The position numbers and the translations under genes are program-made. The notes under the pieces are model-generated. The model saw only the letters and a list, made by a program, of their open reading frames with translations. It searched no databases and was not told the origin of the DNA. A DNA stretch of 64,000 nt, from contig NZ_JACODZ010000013.1 of the NCBI RefSeq assembly GCF_014280965.1, positions 29,459 through 93,458 of the forward strand. The letters run 5' to 3'. Of the stretch, positions 56,064 to 64,000 are shown piece after piece. The DNA is from Echinicola salinicaeni (GTDB lineage: Bacteria > Bacteroidota > Bacteroidia > Cytophagales > Cyclobacteriaceae). Position 1 is the first letter of the stretch; every line of letters begins with the position of its first letter.

Positions 56064-58451
56064 ATGTTGCGAGTAAAGAAAGTAGTGGCCATTACTCTTG
56101 TAGGGATATTGGGGATCCAATCCTGTAAATCGGTAAAAAACGAGGATCAGGACCATATCAATATTTATATCAGTCCTGATGGAAATGATAGCGCAGATGG
56201 AACAAGTTTAAAAACAGCCTTGAAAAGCCTTGCCGGAGCAAGGGATTTAATCAGAGAAAAGGGCTTAAACCAAAATATGCGCGAAGACCTTTATGTCTTT
56301 ATTGAAGGCGGTAGGTATGAATTGAATGAAACGGTAGTTTTTGGCCCTGAAGATGGAGGGTCAAATGGCTATGATATTATCTATAAAAACCTGAGTGAAG
56401 ACAAGCCAAGGTTCAGTGCAGGGAAGCAGGTTAAAAATTGGAACCCTGTTCCAGGAAAGCCTTATTTTGAAGCCTCTGTAAAGGAAAATGGAGGTTTTGC
56501 TCCTTATTTTAAGCAATTGTATGTGGATGGATTAAGGGCGCAAATCTCTATGTCTAATAAACCGTTTAGAGCTGCGGATGCCCCCAAAGAAGGGGATGTG
56601 CTAAGCTCTGAGATGAGAAAAAAGACCAAGGAGCATCCTACTAGGTTTTGGTGGGATGATCCCAATACCGAGGAAAAGTATGATGGAATACTATTTAGCA
56701 AGGGGGATATGGGGCATTCTTACAGTAATATTAAGGATTTGAGCCTACATGCCTTATTGGTGTTTAAGATGATGCAAATTCCTGTGGAGGAAATTATTGA
56801 GACCGAAGATGCTTATATTTTTAGGCTACCCCACCCTGGATTTGCATGGTGGACGACATGGCAAGATGCTTCTGGGGCCATGGACCATTTTATTGTGAAT
56901 GCCATAGAGGAGTTAGACGAACCTGGTGAATGGTGCCTGAATACCACAGAGGATAAAATATATTATTACCCACTACCTTGGCAGAATATGGAAGAGGTTG
57001 AGGCTTATGTTCCAGTTTTGGAGGGAATGATAAGTCTGAAAGGTACTCCTGAAAGTAGATTGAAAAATATCCAGTTCGATGGACTTGTATTTGAACATGG
57101 AAATTGGTTCTATCCTGAAAAACATATGCTGGGAAGATCCCAAGCAGAAATTACTGGAGAATATGATAATGAAGTTCCTGGTCAAGTAGTTTTGAACTAT
57201 ACCGATGATGTACAGATCAAAAACTCCATATTCCGCCATCACGGTTCATCAGGAATCCAACCTTATGAGGGAACCAATAGGACCCGTATTGAAGGTAATA
57301 AATTTTATGATCTTAGTGCGGCGGGGGTAAGTATCGGAAAATGGTATTTGGACAAAATGAAATGTGATCCAAGTTCTGTTTGTAAAGATACCTATGTGCT
57401 CAATAATGTCATTAGAAATATTGGCAGGGACTATTATCAGGCCAGTGCCATCAATACTTTTGCGGCCTATAATGTACATATAGAAAATAATGATATTTCT
57501 GATATTGCCTATGCAGGAATTCATGCAAGGATTGGGGACAAGCCTACACATAATCCTGCAATTGGGAGATTAACTTACAGAAGAAATAAGGTTTCCCGAT
57601 CTTCTTCTTTGCATAAATGGGGGATTAGGGACGGCGGAACACTTTATACCCATGGTTACTACCCCAACTGTTTGGTTGAAGAGAATTTTGTCCCATACAC
57701 CAGCCATAATGTAATGGATGTGTTTTATGCGGATAACTGGAGCAATGATTCACGTTGGCAAAATAACGTAAGCATGAACTCCCATGCTGAGCATGTTTGT
57801 AGGGCTTGGATGAGCAGCTCTGATAGGGTGATTTTTGATACCAATTATGGGGATGCTCCATGTCCATCTGCAGGATGGGCACAGTTGATCAACTATGTGT
57901 ATGTAGAAAATGGAGAATGGCCGGAAGCTGCCCAGAAGATCATGCAAAATGCAGGCGTTTTGTCCGATTATCAGGATTTGGCCAGTGAGAGTTATGGACA
58001 TTTCAGCTTATTGGAGGGGAAACCAGTAAGCAGCTCTTCAGAAGAAAAGGAAAATGAGGCTGCTAAGGGTAATGATAATGACTGGGAAACCTATTGGCAT
58101 ACAGCAGGAAACTCCAGTGGAAAGGCTTGGTATCAGGTAGATATGGAAGGAGAGTATGTTATTGAAAAAGTGAGCATCATTCCAGTAAAGGAAAGGTTTG
58201 AGGAAAGCTCAAGATCCAATTATGAAATCCAAGCGTCAAATGATCCTGACTTCAATGATTATAAGGTACTGGCTTTTAAAAATGAAGTGGTTTCCTATTA
58301 TAAGACGGATACCAAATGCTCCAATATGTGGGAAGTTTTCCTTAATAATAAGAAGGCCTACAGATATTTGAGATTGGTGGCCAATAATGAAAAAGGTTCT
58401 TTCAGCTTTTCTGAGTTGGAAGCTTTTGGATACCCAATGGTTCAGGATTAA
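56064..58451 (+). CDS. Secreted parallel beta-helix enzyme (GH141-like) with discoidin tail
   Basis: The 795-residue lipoprotein (lipobox QSC near residue 15) opens with IYISPDGNDSADGTSLKTALKSLAGARDLIREKGL and VFIEGGRYELNETVVFGPEDGGSNGYDIIYKNLSEDKPRFSAGKQVKNW. This is the typical start of GH141-type beta-helix enzymes. Residues 330-610 form the parallel beta-helix, with repeats such as IKNSIFRHHGSSGIQPY. The last 150 residues look like a discoidin/F5-8C binding domain (WYQVDMEGEYVIEKVSIIPV, YRYLRLVANNEKGSFSFSELEAFG). The product is a relative of 42440-44224. Probable targets are fucose or xylose linkages, to be tested. It is co-transcribed with the DUF5703 gene. Confidence 0.75.
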   Translation: MLRVKKVVAITLVGILGIQSCKSVKNEDQDHINIYISPDGNDSADGTSLKTALKSLAGARDLIREKGLNQNMREDLYVFIEGGRYELNETVVFGPEDGGSNGYDIIYKNLSEDKPRFSAGKQVKNWNPVPGKPYFEASVKENGGFAPYFKQLYVDGLRAQISMSNKPFRAADAPKEGDVLSSEMRKKTKEHPTRFWWDDPNTEEKYDGILFSKGDMGHSYSNIKDLSLHALLVFKMMQIPVEEIIETEDAYIFRLPHPGFAWWTTWQDASGAMDHFIVNAIEELDEPGEWCLNTTEDKIYYYPLPWQNMEEVEAYVPVLEGMISLKGTPESRLKNIQFDGLVFEHGNWFYPEKHMLGRSQAEITGEYDNEVPGQVVLNYTDDVQIKNSIFRHHGSSGIQPYEGTNRTRIEGNKFYDLSAAGVSIGKWYLDKMKCDPSSVCKDTYVLNNVIRNIGRDYYQASAINTFAAYNVHIENNDISDIAYAGIHARIGDKPTHNPAIGRLTYRRNKVSRSSSLHKWGIRDGGTLYTHGYYPNCLVEENFVPYTSHNVMDVFYADNWSNDSRWQNNVSMNSHAEHVCRAWMSSSDRVIFDTNYGDAPCPSAGWAQLINYVYVENGEWPEAAQKIMQNAGVLSDYQDLASESYGHFSLLEGKPVSSSSEEKENEAAKGNDNDWETYWHTAGNSSGKAWYQVDMEGEYVIEKVSIIPVKERFEESSRSNYEIQASNDPDFNDYKVLAFKNEVVSYYKTDTKCSNMWEVFLNNKKAYRYLRLVANNEKGSFSFSELEAFGYPMVQD

Positions 58452-58469
58452 AACTTTAGATAGTATTCA

Positions 58470-59645
58470 ATGAAATCAAAAAATAAACTTGTACAAAGTT
58501 GGCGCTGGTATGGTTCGAATGATCCTGTAAGTCTTCAGGATATCAAGCAGGCTGGAGCCAGTTCGGTGGTAACGGCCTTACATCAAATTCCCCATGGAGA
58601 GGTTTGGGAAATAGAGGCAATTCAGGAGAGAAAAAACTTTATTGAGCAGGCAGGACTCAAATGGAATGTGGTAGAAAGTTTGCCTGTTCACGAGGCAATA
58701 AAGACCAGAAGGGAGGATTGTGACATGTATCTTGAAAGGTACCGACAAAGCCTCAAAAACCTGTCCGATTGCGGAATAAAGACGGTTTGCTATAATTTTA
58801 TGCCGGTTTTGGACTGGACTAGGACAGATCTTGGTATTTCTCTTTCCAATGGGGCTAAGGCCCTGTATTTTGATTGGGTTGATTTGGCATTGTTTGATTG
58901 CCATGTATTGCAAAGGGTAGGGGCTGAGGGTTCTTATGATAAGGAAATTATGCAGGAAGTGAAGGAGAGGTATAAGTCCATTTCAAAGGAAAGGATTGAT
59001 GAACTTACTGAGATTATTTTGATGGGAATTCCTACTGAAGGTGGGGTGACATTGGAAGCTCTGCGGGAGAGCATCGATATCTATAGTAAAATTGGAAAAG
59101 AGGGGCTACAGGAAAACTTGGCCTATTTTCTTACCAGCATTGCAGATGTTAGCTTGGAAGAAGGTATCAAAATGACCATTCACCCTGATGACCCTCCTTT
59201 TGCCATACTGGGCTTGCCGAGAATTGCCACCTCCAAGGAGGATTTATTGGATATAACTCAAAGGGTGGACAGCCCATTTAATGGGATTTGCTTTTGCACA
59301 GGTTCTTTGGGAGCCGGGAAGCATAATAAGGTATCTGATATATTAGAGGCAGTAGGAGAAAGGGTGTATTTTGCCCACCTTAGAAATGTCCATAGAGATG
59401 AAAAAGGCAATTTCTATGAATCCGATCATTTGGATGGAGATGTGGATATGGTCAAGGTGATGGAAATACTGGTGGAGCTTAACCAAAAAAGGGCCCAGGC
59501 AATTCCTTTTCGTCCTGATCATGGACATCAAATGTTGGATGACCTTCATAAAGAAACCAATCCGGGATATTCTGCCATAGGAAGATTGAAGGGATTGGCT
59601 GAGCTTAGAGGACTGGAAATGGGGATTTTGGCAGGAAATAATTAG
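58470..59645 (+). CDS. uxuA: Mannonate dehydratase
   Basis: The 391-residue cytoplasmic enzyme is close to the length of E. coli UxuA (394). The start LVQSWRWYGSNDPVSLQDIKQAGASSVVTALHQIPHGEVW and the segments CYNFMPVLDWTRTDL, KMTIHPDDPPFAILGLPRI, GICFCTGSLGAGKHN and VYFAHLRNVHRD hold the metal-binding His/Cys pattern of the family. It dehydrates D-mannonate to 2-keto-3-deoxy-D-gluconate, a step of glucuronate breakdown. Its presence inside the enzyme operon, with no signal peptide, indicates that the PUL2 substrate releases glucuronic acid or a product feeding this route. Other glucuronate-pathway genes (uxaC, uxuB, kdgK) are not in this window. Confidence 0.95.
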   Translation: MKSKNKLVQSWRWYGSNDPVSLQDIKQAGASSVVTALHQIPHGEVWEIEAIQERKNFIEQAGLKWNVVESLPVHEAIKTRREDCDMYLERYRQSLKNLSDCGIKTVCYNFMPVLDWTRTDLGISLSNGAKALYFDWVDLALFDCHVLQRVGAEGSYDKEIMQEVKERYKSISKERIDELTEIILMGIPTEGGVTLEALRESIDIYSKIGKEGLQENLAYFLTSIADVSLEEGIKMTIHPDDPPFAILGLPRIATSKEDLLDITQRVDSPFNGICFCTGSLGAGKHNKVSDILEAVGERVYFAHLRNVHRDEKGNFYESDHLDGDVDMVKVMEILVELNQKRAQAIPFRPDHGHQMLDDLHKETNPGYSAIGRLKGLAELRGLEMGILAGNN

Positions 59646-59673
59646 TTTAAGAATTTATTAACCACTAACCAAA

Positions 59674-61122
59674 ATGACAAAACTCAAAAGTACCTTGATA
59701 ATAGGGGGGATATTGCTATTGAGCCTGCCGGTTTTGATGAGCTGTTCTTCAGCAGGTAATCAAGGGGAAATTAAGCCCCCGATCAATGTATTGGTAATAA
59801 CGGCTGATGATCTGGGCCTGCAGCTATCCAGTTATGGGGACAGTACCATTTCAACCCCAAACCTAGATAGATTAGCCGTCTCGGGGATCAAGTTTAATAA
59901 TGCCTATGTTACACAAGCTTCATGTAGCTCATCTAGAAGCAGCATTCTAACAGGTACTTATCCTCATTTTAATGGCCAGATAGGTTTGGCTCATCGAGGC
60001 TTTAGCATGAACAGAACCTTGCCAAATATTGCTTCTAGTTTAAAGCAGGCTGGCTATAAAACTGGAGTGATTGGTAAACTTCATGTTGAACCAAAAGAAC
60101 AATTTCCTTTTGATCTGGATAGGAGTGACCAAGTTCATGAAACTCGTGATGTGGAATTGGTAAGCGAGTGGGTGGATGAATTTATTACTTCAAGCCCTGA
60201 CAGTTCCTTTTTTCTTTATCTGAATTATTTTGATCCACATACACCTTTGATCAGGAACATTAAGGGGCATCCAGAGCAAGAGGTAATAAGCGAGGAGGTA
60301 CAGGCATTTGCCTTTCAGGGGGTGTATGATCCTGGGGAGTTGGAAAGAATAGCCGATTATTATAATTGCGTCAAAAGACTGGATGAAGGTATTGGTTTGC
60401 TGATGAGGAAGTTAGAGGAATTGGATGTATTGGACAATACGCTGATCGTTTTTGTAGGGGATCACGGACCGCCATTTTCAAGAGGAAAAGCAGCTTCTTA
60501 TGAATATTCCGTGAGGATTCCATTTTTGGTGAAGTATCCAGAGGGAATGGAAACAATTAAGGAGTCAGATGAATTGGTGTCCACTATAGATATTTATCCC
60601 ACTATTTTGGATGCCCTAGGTATTGAAACGCCAATGGAAGTCCAGGGCCAGTCATTGGAGCCACTTGTTTATGGGGAGAGTAATAAGGTCCGGAATTATT
60701 TGTTCACTGAGTATAATTTCCATACCCATTTTATCGATAATTATTATCCGAGGAGGACAGTAAGGGATCAACGATATAAGTTGATTTACAATTTGCCATC
60801 AGGGGATTTTGATAATGAAGACCTTTATATAGATAAGGATAGTGCTTATTATTATTCCAGAGGTGATAAATATGAAGGGACATGGGTGAGAGAGGTTTTT
60901 GATCGATTGGCCTCTCCTTCAAAATTGGAACTTTATGATTTGGATAATGATCCTTTTGAAAAGGTGAATTTGATAGAAAAAGAGTCCTTACAATCCAAAA
61001 AAGAGGAACTGTTTGAAGCTCTTCAAGAATGGATGGAAGACACCAATGATCCATTTATTGATCATCAGGTGATGTTGGGCAAGCGCGATTCTGTTCGTCA
61101 GTTCGGGAAGTTTTATAATTAG
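59674..61122 (+). CDS. S1-type (arylsulfatase-like) sulfatase lipoprotein
   Basis: The 482-residue lipoprotein (LPVLMSCSS, Cys near residue 24) has the alkaline-phosphatase-superfamily fold of sulfatases. The metal-binding start is VLVITADDLGLQLSSYGD. The formylglycine signature is C84-S-S-S-R88-S-S-I-L-T-G94, with Ser instead of Pro/Ala at the third position. Further parts are KTGVIGKLHVEP, NYFDPHTPLI and IVFVGDHGPPFSRGK. A formylglycine-generating or anaerobic maturation enzyme would be needed and is not encoded here. It implies that the PUL2 polysaccharide is sulfated. It is the last gene of the enzyme operon, followed by a small hairpin (61124-61143). Confidence 0.92.
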   Translation: MTKLKSTLIIGGILLLSLPVLMSCSSAGNQGEIKPPINVLVITADDLGLQLSSYGDSTISTPNLDRLAVSGIKFNNAYVTQASCSSSRSSILTGTYPHFNGQIGLAHRGFSMNRTLPNIASSLKQAGYKTGVIGKLHVEPKEQFPFDLDRSDQVHETRDVELVSEWVDEFITSSPDSSFFLYLNYFDPHTPLIRNIKGHPEQEVISEEVQAFAFQGVYDPGELERIADYYNCVKRLDEGIGLLMRKLEELDVLDNTLIVFVGDHGPPFSRGKAASYEYSVRIPFLVKYPEGMETIKESDELVSTIDIYPTILDALGIETPMEVQGQSLEPLVYGESNKVRNYLFTEYNFHTHFIDNYYPRRTVRDQRYKLIYNLPSGDFDNEDLYIDKDSAYYYSRGDKYEGTWVREVFDRLASPSKLELYDLDNDPFEKVNLIEKESLQSKKEELFEALQEWMEDTNDPFIDHQVMLGKRDSVRQFGKFYN

Positions 61123-61123
61123 T

Positions 61124-61145
61124 ATCGACTGGTGTTAGTCGATTT
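61124..61145 (+). terminator. Small hairpin after the sulfatase gene
   Basis: Arms ATCGACT and AGTCGAT with a 6-base loop immediately follow the stop codon; the downstream T tract is short. It may be a weak terminator ending the PUL2 enzyme operon. Confidence 0.4.
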
Positions 61146-61306
61146 ATCGATGACAAATATTTAATGTTTGTTCATATCCATACAATAGTTTTTTATCAGA
61201 CCTTTCTAAAATTACTTTGTTTGACGTCAGCAAAAAGTGGACAGTTTAAGAGATGAAATTAAGATAGAGGTTTATTAACTTTATTCACCTCTAAAAACAG
61301 TCTATA

Positions 61307-61654
61307 ATGAGTAAAAAACAAAGTGCCAGTGCACTGATCAGTGATCTAAAGAGAAAAACAAGACGCACCTATTCCTCAGAAGAAAAAATTCGGATTATCA
61401 TAGATGGAATGCGTGGCGAAGTCAGTGTATCCGAACTTTGCCGCAAAGAAGGAATCTCCCAGGCCAACTACTACAAGTGGAGCAAGGATTTTATGGAGGC
61501 AGGGAAGAAACGCCTGAATGGGGACACCATGCGTGAGGCCAATACGTCAGAAGTAAAGGAGCTGAAGGATGAGAATACATCCTTAAAAGAACTGGTAGCC
61601 GAGCTTTCCCTGGAGAACAAAGTGCTCAAAAAAAGTCTAAATGGAAACGACTGA
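61307..61654 (+). CDS. IS3-family transposase OrfA
   Basis: The 115-residue protein has an N-terminal helix-turn-helix of the IS3/IS150 type (TYSSEEKIRIIIDGMRGEVSVSELCRKEGISQANYYKWSKDF) and a C-terminal leucine-zipper region (ELKDENTSLKELVAELSLENKVLKKSL). The last codons include the A7 run at 61631-61637, where a -1 shift leads into the orfB frame. Alone it may act as a regulator or DNA-binding partner of OrfAB. Confidence 0.9.
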   Translation: MSKKQSASALISDLKRKTRRTYSSEEKIRIIIDGMRGEVSVSELCRKEGISQANYYKWSKDFMEAGKKRLNGDTMREANTSEVKELKDENTSLKELVAELSLENKVLKKSLNGND

Positions 61655-61668
61655 ACAGAGGGAAGTAT

Positions 61669-62643
61669 ATGCACTACACACAATCTGAAAAGATGGAGAT
61701 CATCCGTTTGGTTGAAGCTTCGGACTTAGGGGTTTCAAGGACACTCAAGGAATTGAAAGTCAATAGGGCGACTTTTTACAGCTGGTACAAGGCCTATAGA
61801 GATTCCGGTTTTGATGGTTTGGCCAGGAAAAGAACACAAAGGAAACCTGCCTGGAACAGCATCAGTCCAGAAGACAGGGATAAAGTAGTTGAGATATCCT
61901 TGGAAAAGCCCGAGCTGTCACCAAGGGAAGTGGCCTGGACCATTACTGACCAGTACCGCTATTACATCAGCGAATCCAGTGTTTACAGGATATTGAAGGC
62001 CAATGGATTGATAGCACCTGCCAGTTTTATGCTCATGTCCGCATCCGACAGCTTCCACGACCAGACCAACCGTCCCAACCAGATGTGGCAGACAGACTTT
62101 ACCTACTTCAAAATACATGGGTGGGGATGGTACTACCTGTCCACTGTTCTGGATGATTACAGTAGGTATATCGTCAACTGGAGGTTATGTTCTTCCATGA
62201 AGGCCAAGGATGTGCAGATGACCATTGATGAGGCTTTGCTGAAAACGGGCATAGCGGAAGACAATCGTCCAAAGCTGTTGTCCGACAATGGGGCCTGTTA
62301 CATCTCCAAAAGCTTATCGGAATATCTGGACAATCTAAACATAAAGCATGTCAGGGGAAGGCCTTTGCACCCGCAGACCCAAGGAAAAATAGAACGCTAC
62401 CACCGCTCAATGAAAAATGTGGTAAAGCTTGAGAATTACTTCAGCCCCGGACAATTGGAGGCAAAAATGGAGGAGTTTGTGCAGCATTACAACTACCATA
62501 GATATCATGAATCCCTACAAAACCTAACACCTGCAGAGGTCTATTTTGGAAGGGAAAAACAAAAGATGAAAGCAAGAAAATCGATCAAAAAACAAACCTT
62601 GATGGCAAGGAAAACACTAAACCAAAAATTAGCTTTAAATTAG
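61669..62643 (+). CDS. IS3-family transposase OrfB (DDE integrase core)
   Basis: The 324-residue product (from ATG 61669) has an N-terminal helix-turn-helix-like segment followed by a retroviral-integrase-type DDE core. The three acidic residues lie in WQTDFTYF, LLSDNGACY and GKIERYHRSMK. The frame is -1 relative to orfA and is open back through the A7 run at the end of orfA; a -1 slip there would give an OrfAB fusion of about 445 residues, the usual active transposase in IS3. All catalytic residues are present, so the element may be active. Confidence 0.92.
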   Translation: MHYTQSEKMEIIRLVEASDLGVSRTLKELKVNRATFYSWYKAYRDSGFDGLARKRTQRKPAWNSISPEDRDKVVEISLEKPELSPREVAWTITDQYRYYISESSVYRILKANGLIAPASFMLMSASDSFHDQTNRPNQMWQTDFTYFKIHGWGWYYLSTVLDDYSRYIVNWRLCSSMKAKDVQMTIDEALLKTGIAEDNRPKLLSDNGACYISKSLSEYLDNLNIKHVRGRPLHPQTQGKIERYHRSMKNVVKLENYFSPGQLEAKMEEFVQHYNYHRYHESLQNLTPAEVYFGREKQKMKARKSIKKQTLMARKTLNQKLALN

Positions 62644-62700
62644 CCGAAACTCTATCTTATTTTTTATCCATAAAAGTCCAGTTTTGTTTGAAGACTTACA

Positions 62701-64000
62701 CCTGAATGGTCGAGACTTCTTGGACAACTTAAAGAGAAAGGGAATAAGAGCAACCTTTTACTCTTTACCAAATGGGACCGCTTTAGTCGAAATGCCGGAG
62801 ATGCCTATATGATGATCAATACCCTCCGAAAGCTGGGGGTAGAGCCACAGGCCATCGAACAACCCTTGGACTTGTCAATCCCTGAAAATAAAATGATGTT
62901 GGCCTTTTATCTGGCAGCACCCGAAGTAGAGAATGATCGTAGGGCATTGAATATATTTCATGGTATGCGGAGAGGATTAAAAGAAGGAAGATGGCTTTGG
63001 ATGGCACCCTTTGGATATAGAAATGCTAGGGACAGTTTTAAGCGTCCTATTATTGAGATAGAGCAGGAAGAGGCAATTCATGTAAAATGGATTTTTGAAA
63101 GCCTAGCAGCTGCTAATTACTCATCAGAACAGGTGCTTTTGCATGCCAGAAGAAGAGGGGCTAAACTGCGGAAAAACAAGTTTTGGAGGATTGTTAGAAA
63201 TCCGTTCTATTGTGGAAAGCTTTATGTCCCTGAATTTAATGGAGAAAAGGGGCATTTTGTAAAAGCCCAACATGAACCGCTAATTTCAGAGGAGTTGTTT
63301 TATAGGGTGCAAGATTCGTTACAGTTGAAAAAGAGAAAACGAAGGACTGAAATTGTAAGTCCAGAAGAGATTCCTTTAAGAGGTTTCTTAAAATGTCCTA
63401 AATGCAGCAGGAACCTGACAGCAAGTGCTTCAAAAGGTAGGAACCAATATTATCATTATTACCACTGTACATCAAAATGTGGTGTGAGGTTTAAGGCCAA
63501 GGATGTAAATACCTCTTTCAGAAAATTCCTATCGAAATACAAGCCCAAAAAGGGTATGATAGACTTATTCGAAATGGTCTTTAATCAAGCTTTTTTAAGC
63601 GAAAATAAAATTGACCTGAGCGAAAAAAGAAAGCTGAAATCAGCCATAGAAAAGCTGGAACAAAAGATTTCCAAAATCAGGGATTTGTACATTGATGAAA
63701 AACTGGATATTGAGGATTATCGAATGGTAAAAAGAAGTTGTGAAGAGGAGATAGAGCGCTTGGAAGCCAAAGGGACAAAAATCGAATCAATCATTACCCA
63801 AGATATTCCAGAAAAAGTCAAAAAGGCCCTTGAAATGGCTGAGAGTCTTGATCTACTTTTTGATACTGCTGATTTGGGAATTAGAAGAAAGATAATTGAT
63901 TCGATCTTCCCCGAAAACATCGTTTTTTACGGTAAGCAACATCGAACCGCTCGGGTAAAAGGATTCTTTCTAGCTATTTATCAGATTAACAGTATGATAG
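62701..64000 (+). pseudogene. Serine recombinase truncated at its N-terminus, runs off the window
   Basis: I read an open frame from CCT at 62701 to the window edge without stops. It starts mid-way in the catalytic resolvase domain (PEWSRLLGQLKEKGNKSNLLLFTKWDRFSRNAGDAYMMI). It continues through the recombinase domain (GMRRGLKEGRWLWMAPFGYRNARD to RIVRNPFYCGKLYVPEFNG), a zinc ribbon (CPKCSRNL ... CTSKC) and the coiled-coil tail. The part with the catalytic serine, about the first 65-70 residues, is missing and is replaced by the IS3 end; the only upstream codons in frame are in the IS, after a stop. It cannot be an active recombinase unless an in-trans source exists. Confidence 0.85.
63517..64000 (+). 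repeat. Long direct repeat, right copy
   Basis: It is nearly identical to 36574-37057 (three differences seen) and in the same orientation. It lies within the recombinase reading frame and reaches the window edge, so its full extent is unknown. Confidence 0.9.

Larger units (their letters stand above)
61222..62700 (+). mobile_element. IS3-family insertion sequence
   Basis: The element of about 1.48 kb contains orfA and orfB. I place the left end at TGACGTCAGC (61222) and the right end at 62700 (...TTACA), since the terminal 50 bases on both sides share TGGAC and TAAGATAGAG blocks in inverted orientation. The recombinase frame resumes exactly at 62701 with CCT. No target-site duplication is visible: the left flank is non-coding DNA after the sulfatase and the right flank is recombinase sequence. 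The element therefore marks a rearrangement boundary. The ends are estimates by eye. Confidence 0.75.

Noticed and set aside
61123..61221. Search for the missing recombinase N-terminus left of the IS
   Set aside because: No resolvase-like reading frame exists here; it is non-coding DNA after the sulfatase.

Overview
The window comes from a Bacteroidota genome. It carries two SusC/SusD pairs, an ECF sigma/FecR pair, SusD-linked DUF lipoproteins, many secreted glycoside hydrolases and AT-rich intergenic DNA. The polysaccharide-degrading content and a sulfatase fit the Cytophagales (Cyclobacteriaceae-like, possibly marine), but that family placement is inference.

Region 1 (1-7.9 kb) is mixed: the 5' part of a minus-strand GH130 glycosidase, a run of very small genes (membrane peptide, cupin, helical protein, CsbD-like), a cation/proton antiporter, a fatty-acid desaturase, a frameshifted small gene at 6043-6283, and a long gene-poor stretch. 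Region 2 (7.9-16.7 kb) is one operon: response regulator, histidine kinase, TolC-type channel, periplasmic adaptor lipoprotein, HME-type RND pump and an SLC10-type transporter, closed by a 17-bp-stem terminator.

Region 3 (17.1-36.0 kb) is PUL1, with a penicillin-binding-protein-like serine hydrolase, an alpha/beta hydrolase, a double-domain GH53 endo-galactanase, ECF sigma/FecR, an STN-type SusC, SusD, two surface-lipoprotein candidates, a second alpha/beta hydrolase, a type-B carboxylesterase and a convergent GH43-like enzyme. The enzymes point to an ester-decorated beta-1,4-galactan or arabinogalactan. Extracellular substrate is probably sensed by the STN-SusC/FecR/sigma relay.

Region 4 (37.3-61.1 kb) is PUL2: GH3, an unassigned GH67-like lipoprotein, two parallel beta-helix GH141-like enzymes, a LacI repressor divergent from a second SusC/SusD pair, GH95, a DUF5703 enzyme, mannonate dehydratase and a sulfatase. 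This set suggests a sulfated, uronate-containing and possibly fucosylated polysaccharide. Palindromes with the core GAAATCGATTTC lie upstream of the GH3 block and in the lacI/susC intergenic region, so this PUL is probably LacI-controlled.

Region 5 (61.2 kb to the end) is an IS3-family element abutting a serine recombinase that has lost its catalytic N-terminus. Its last 484 bp in the window are a near-identical direct repeat of a recombinase fragment at 36.57 kb, so PUL2 sits between 27-kb-spaced direct repeats. No rRNA, tRNA or CRISPR array was seen.
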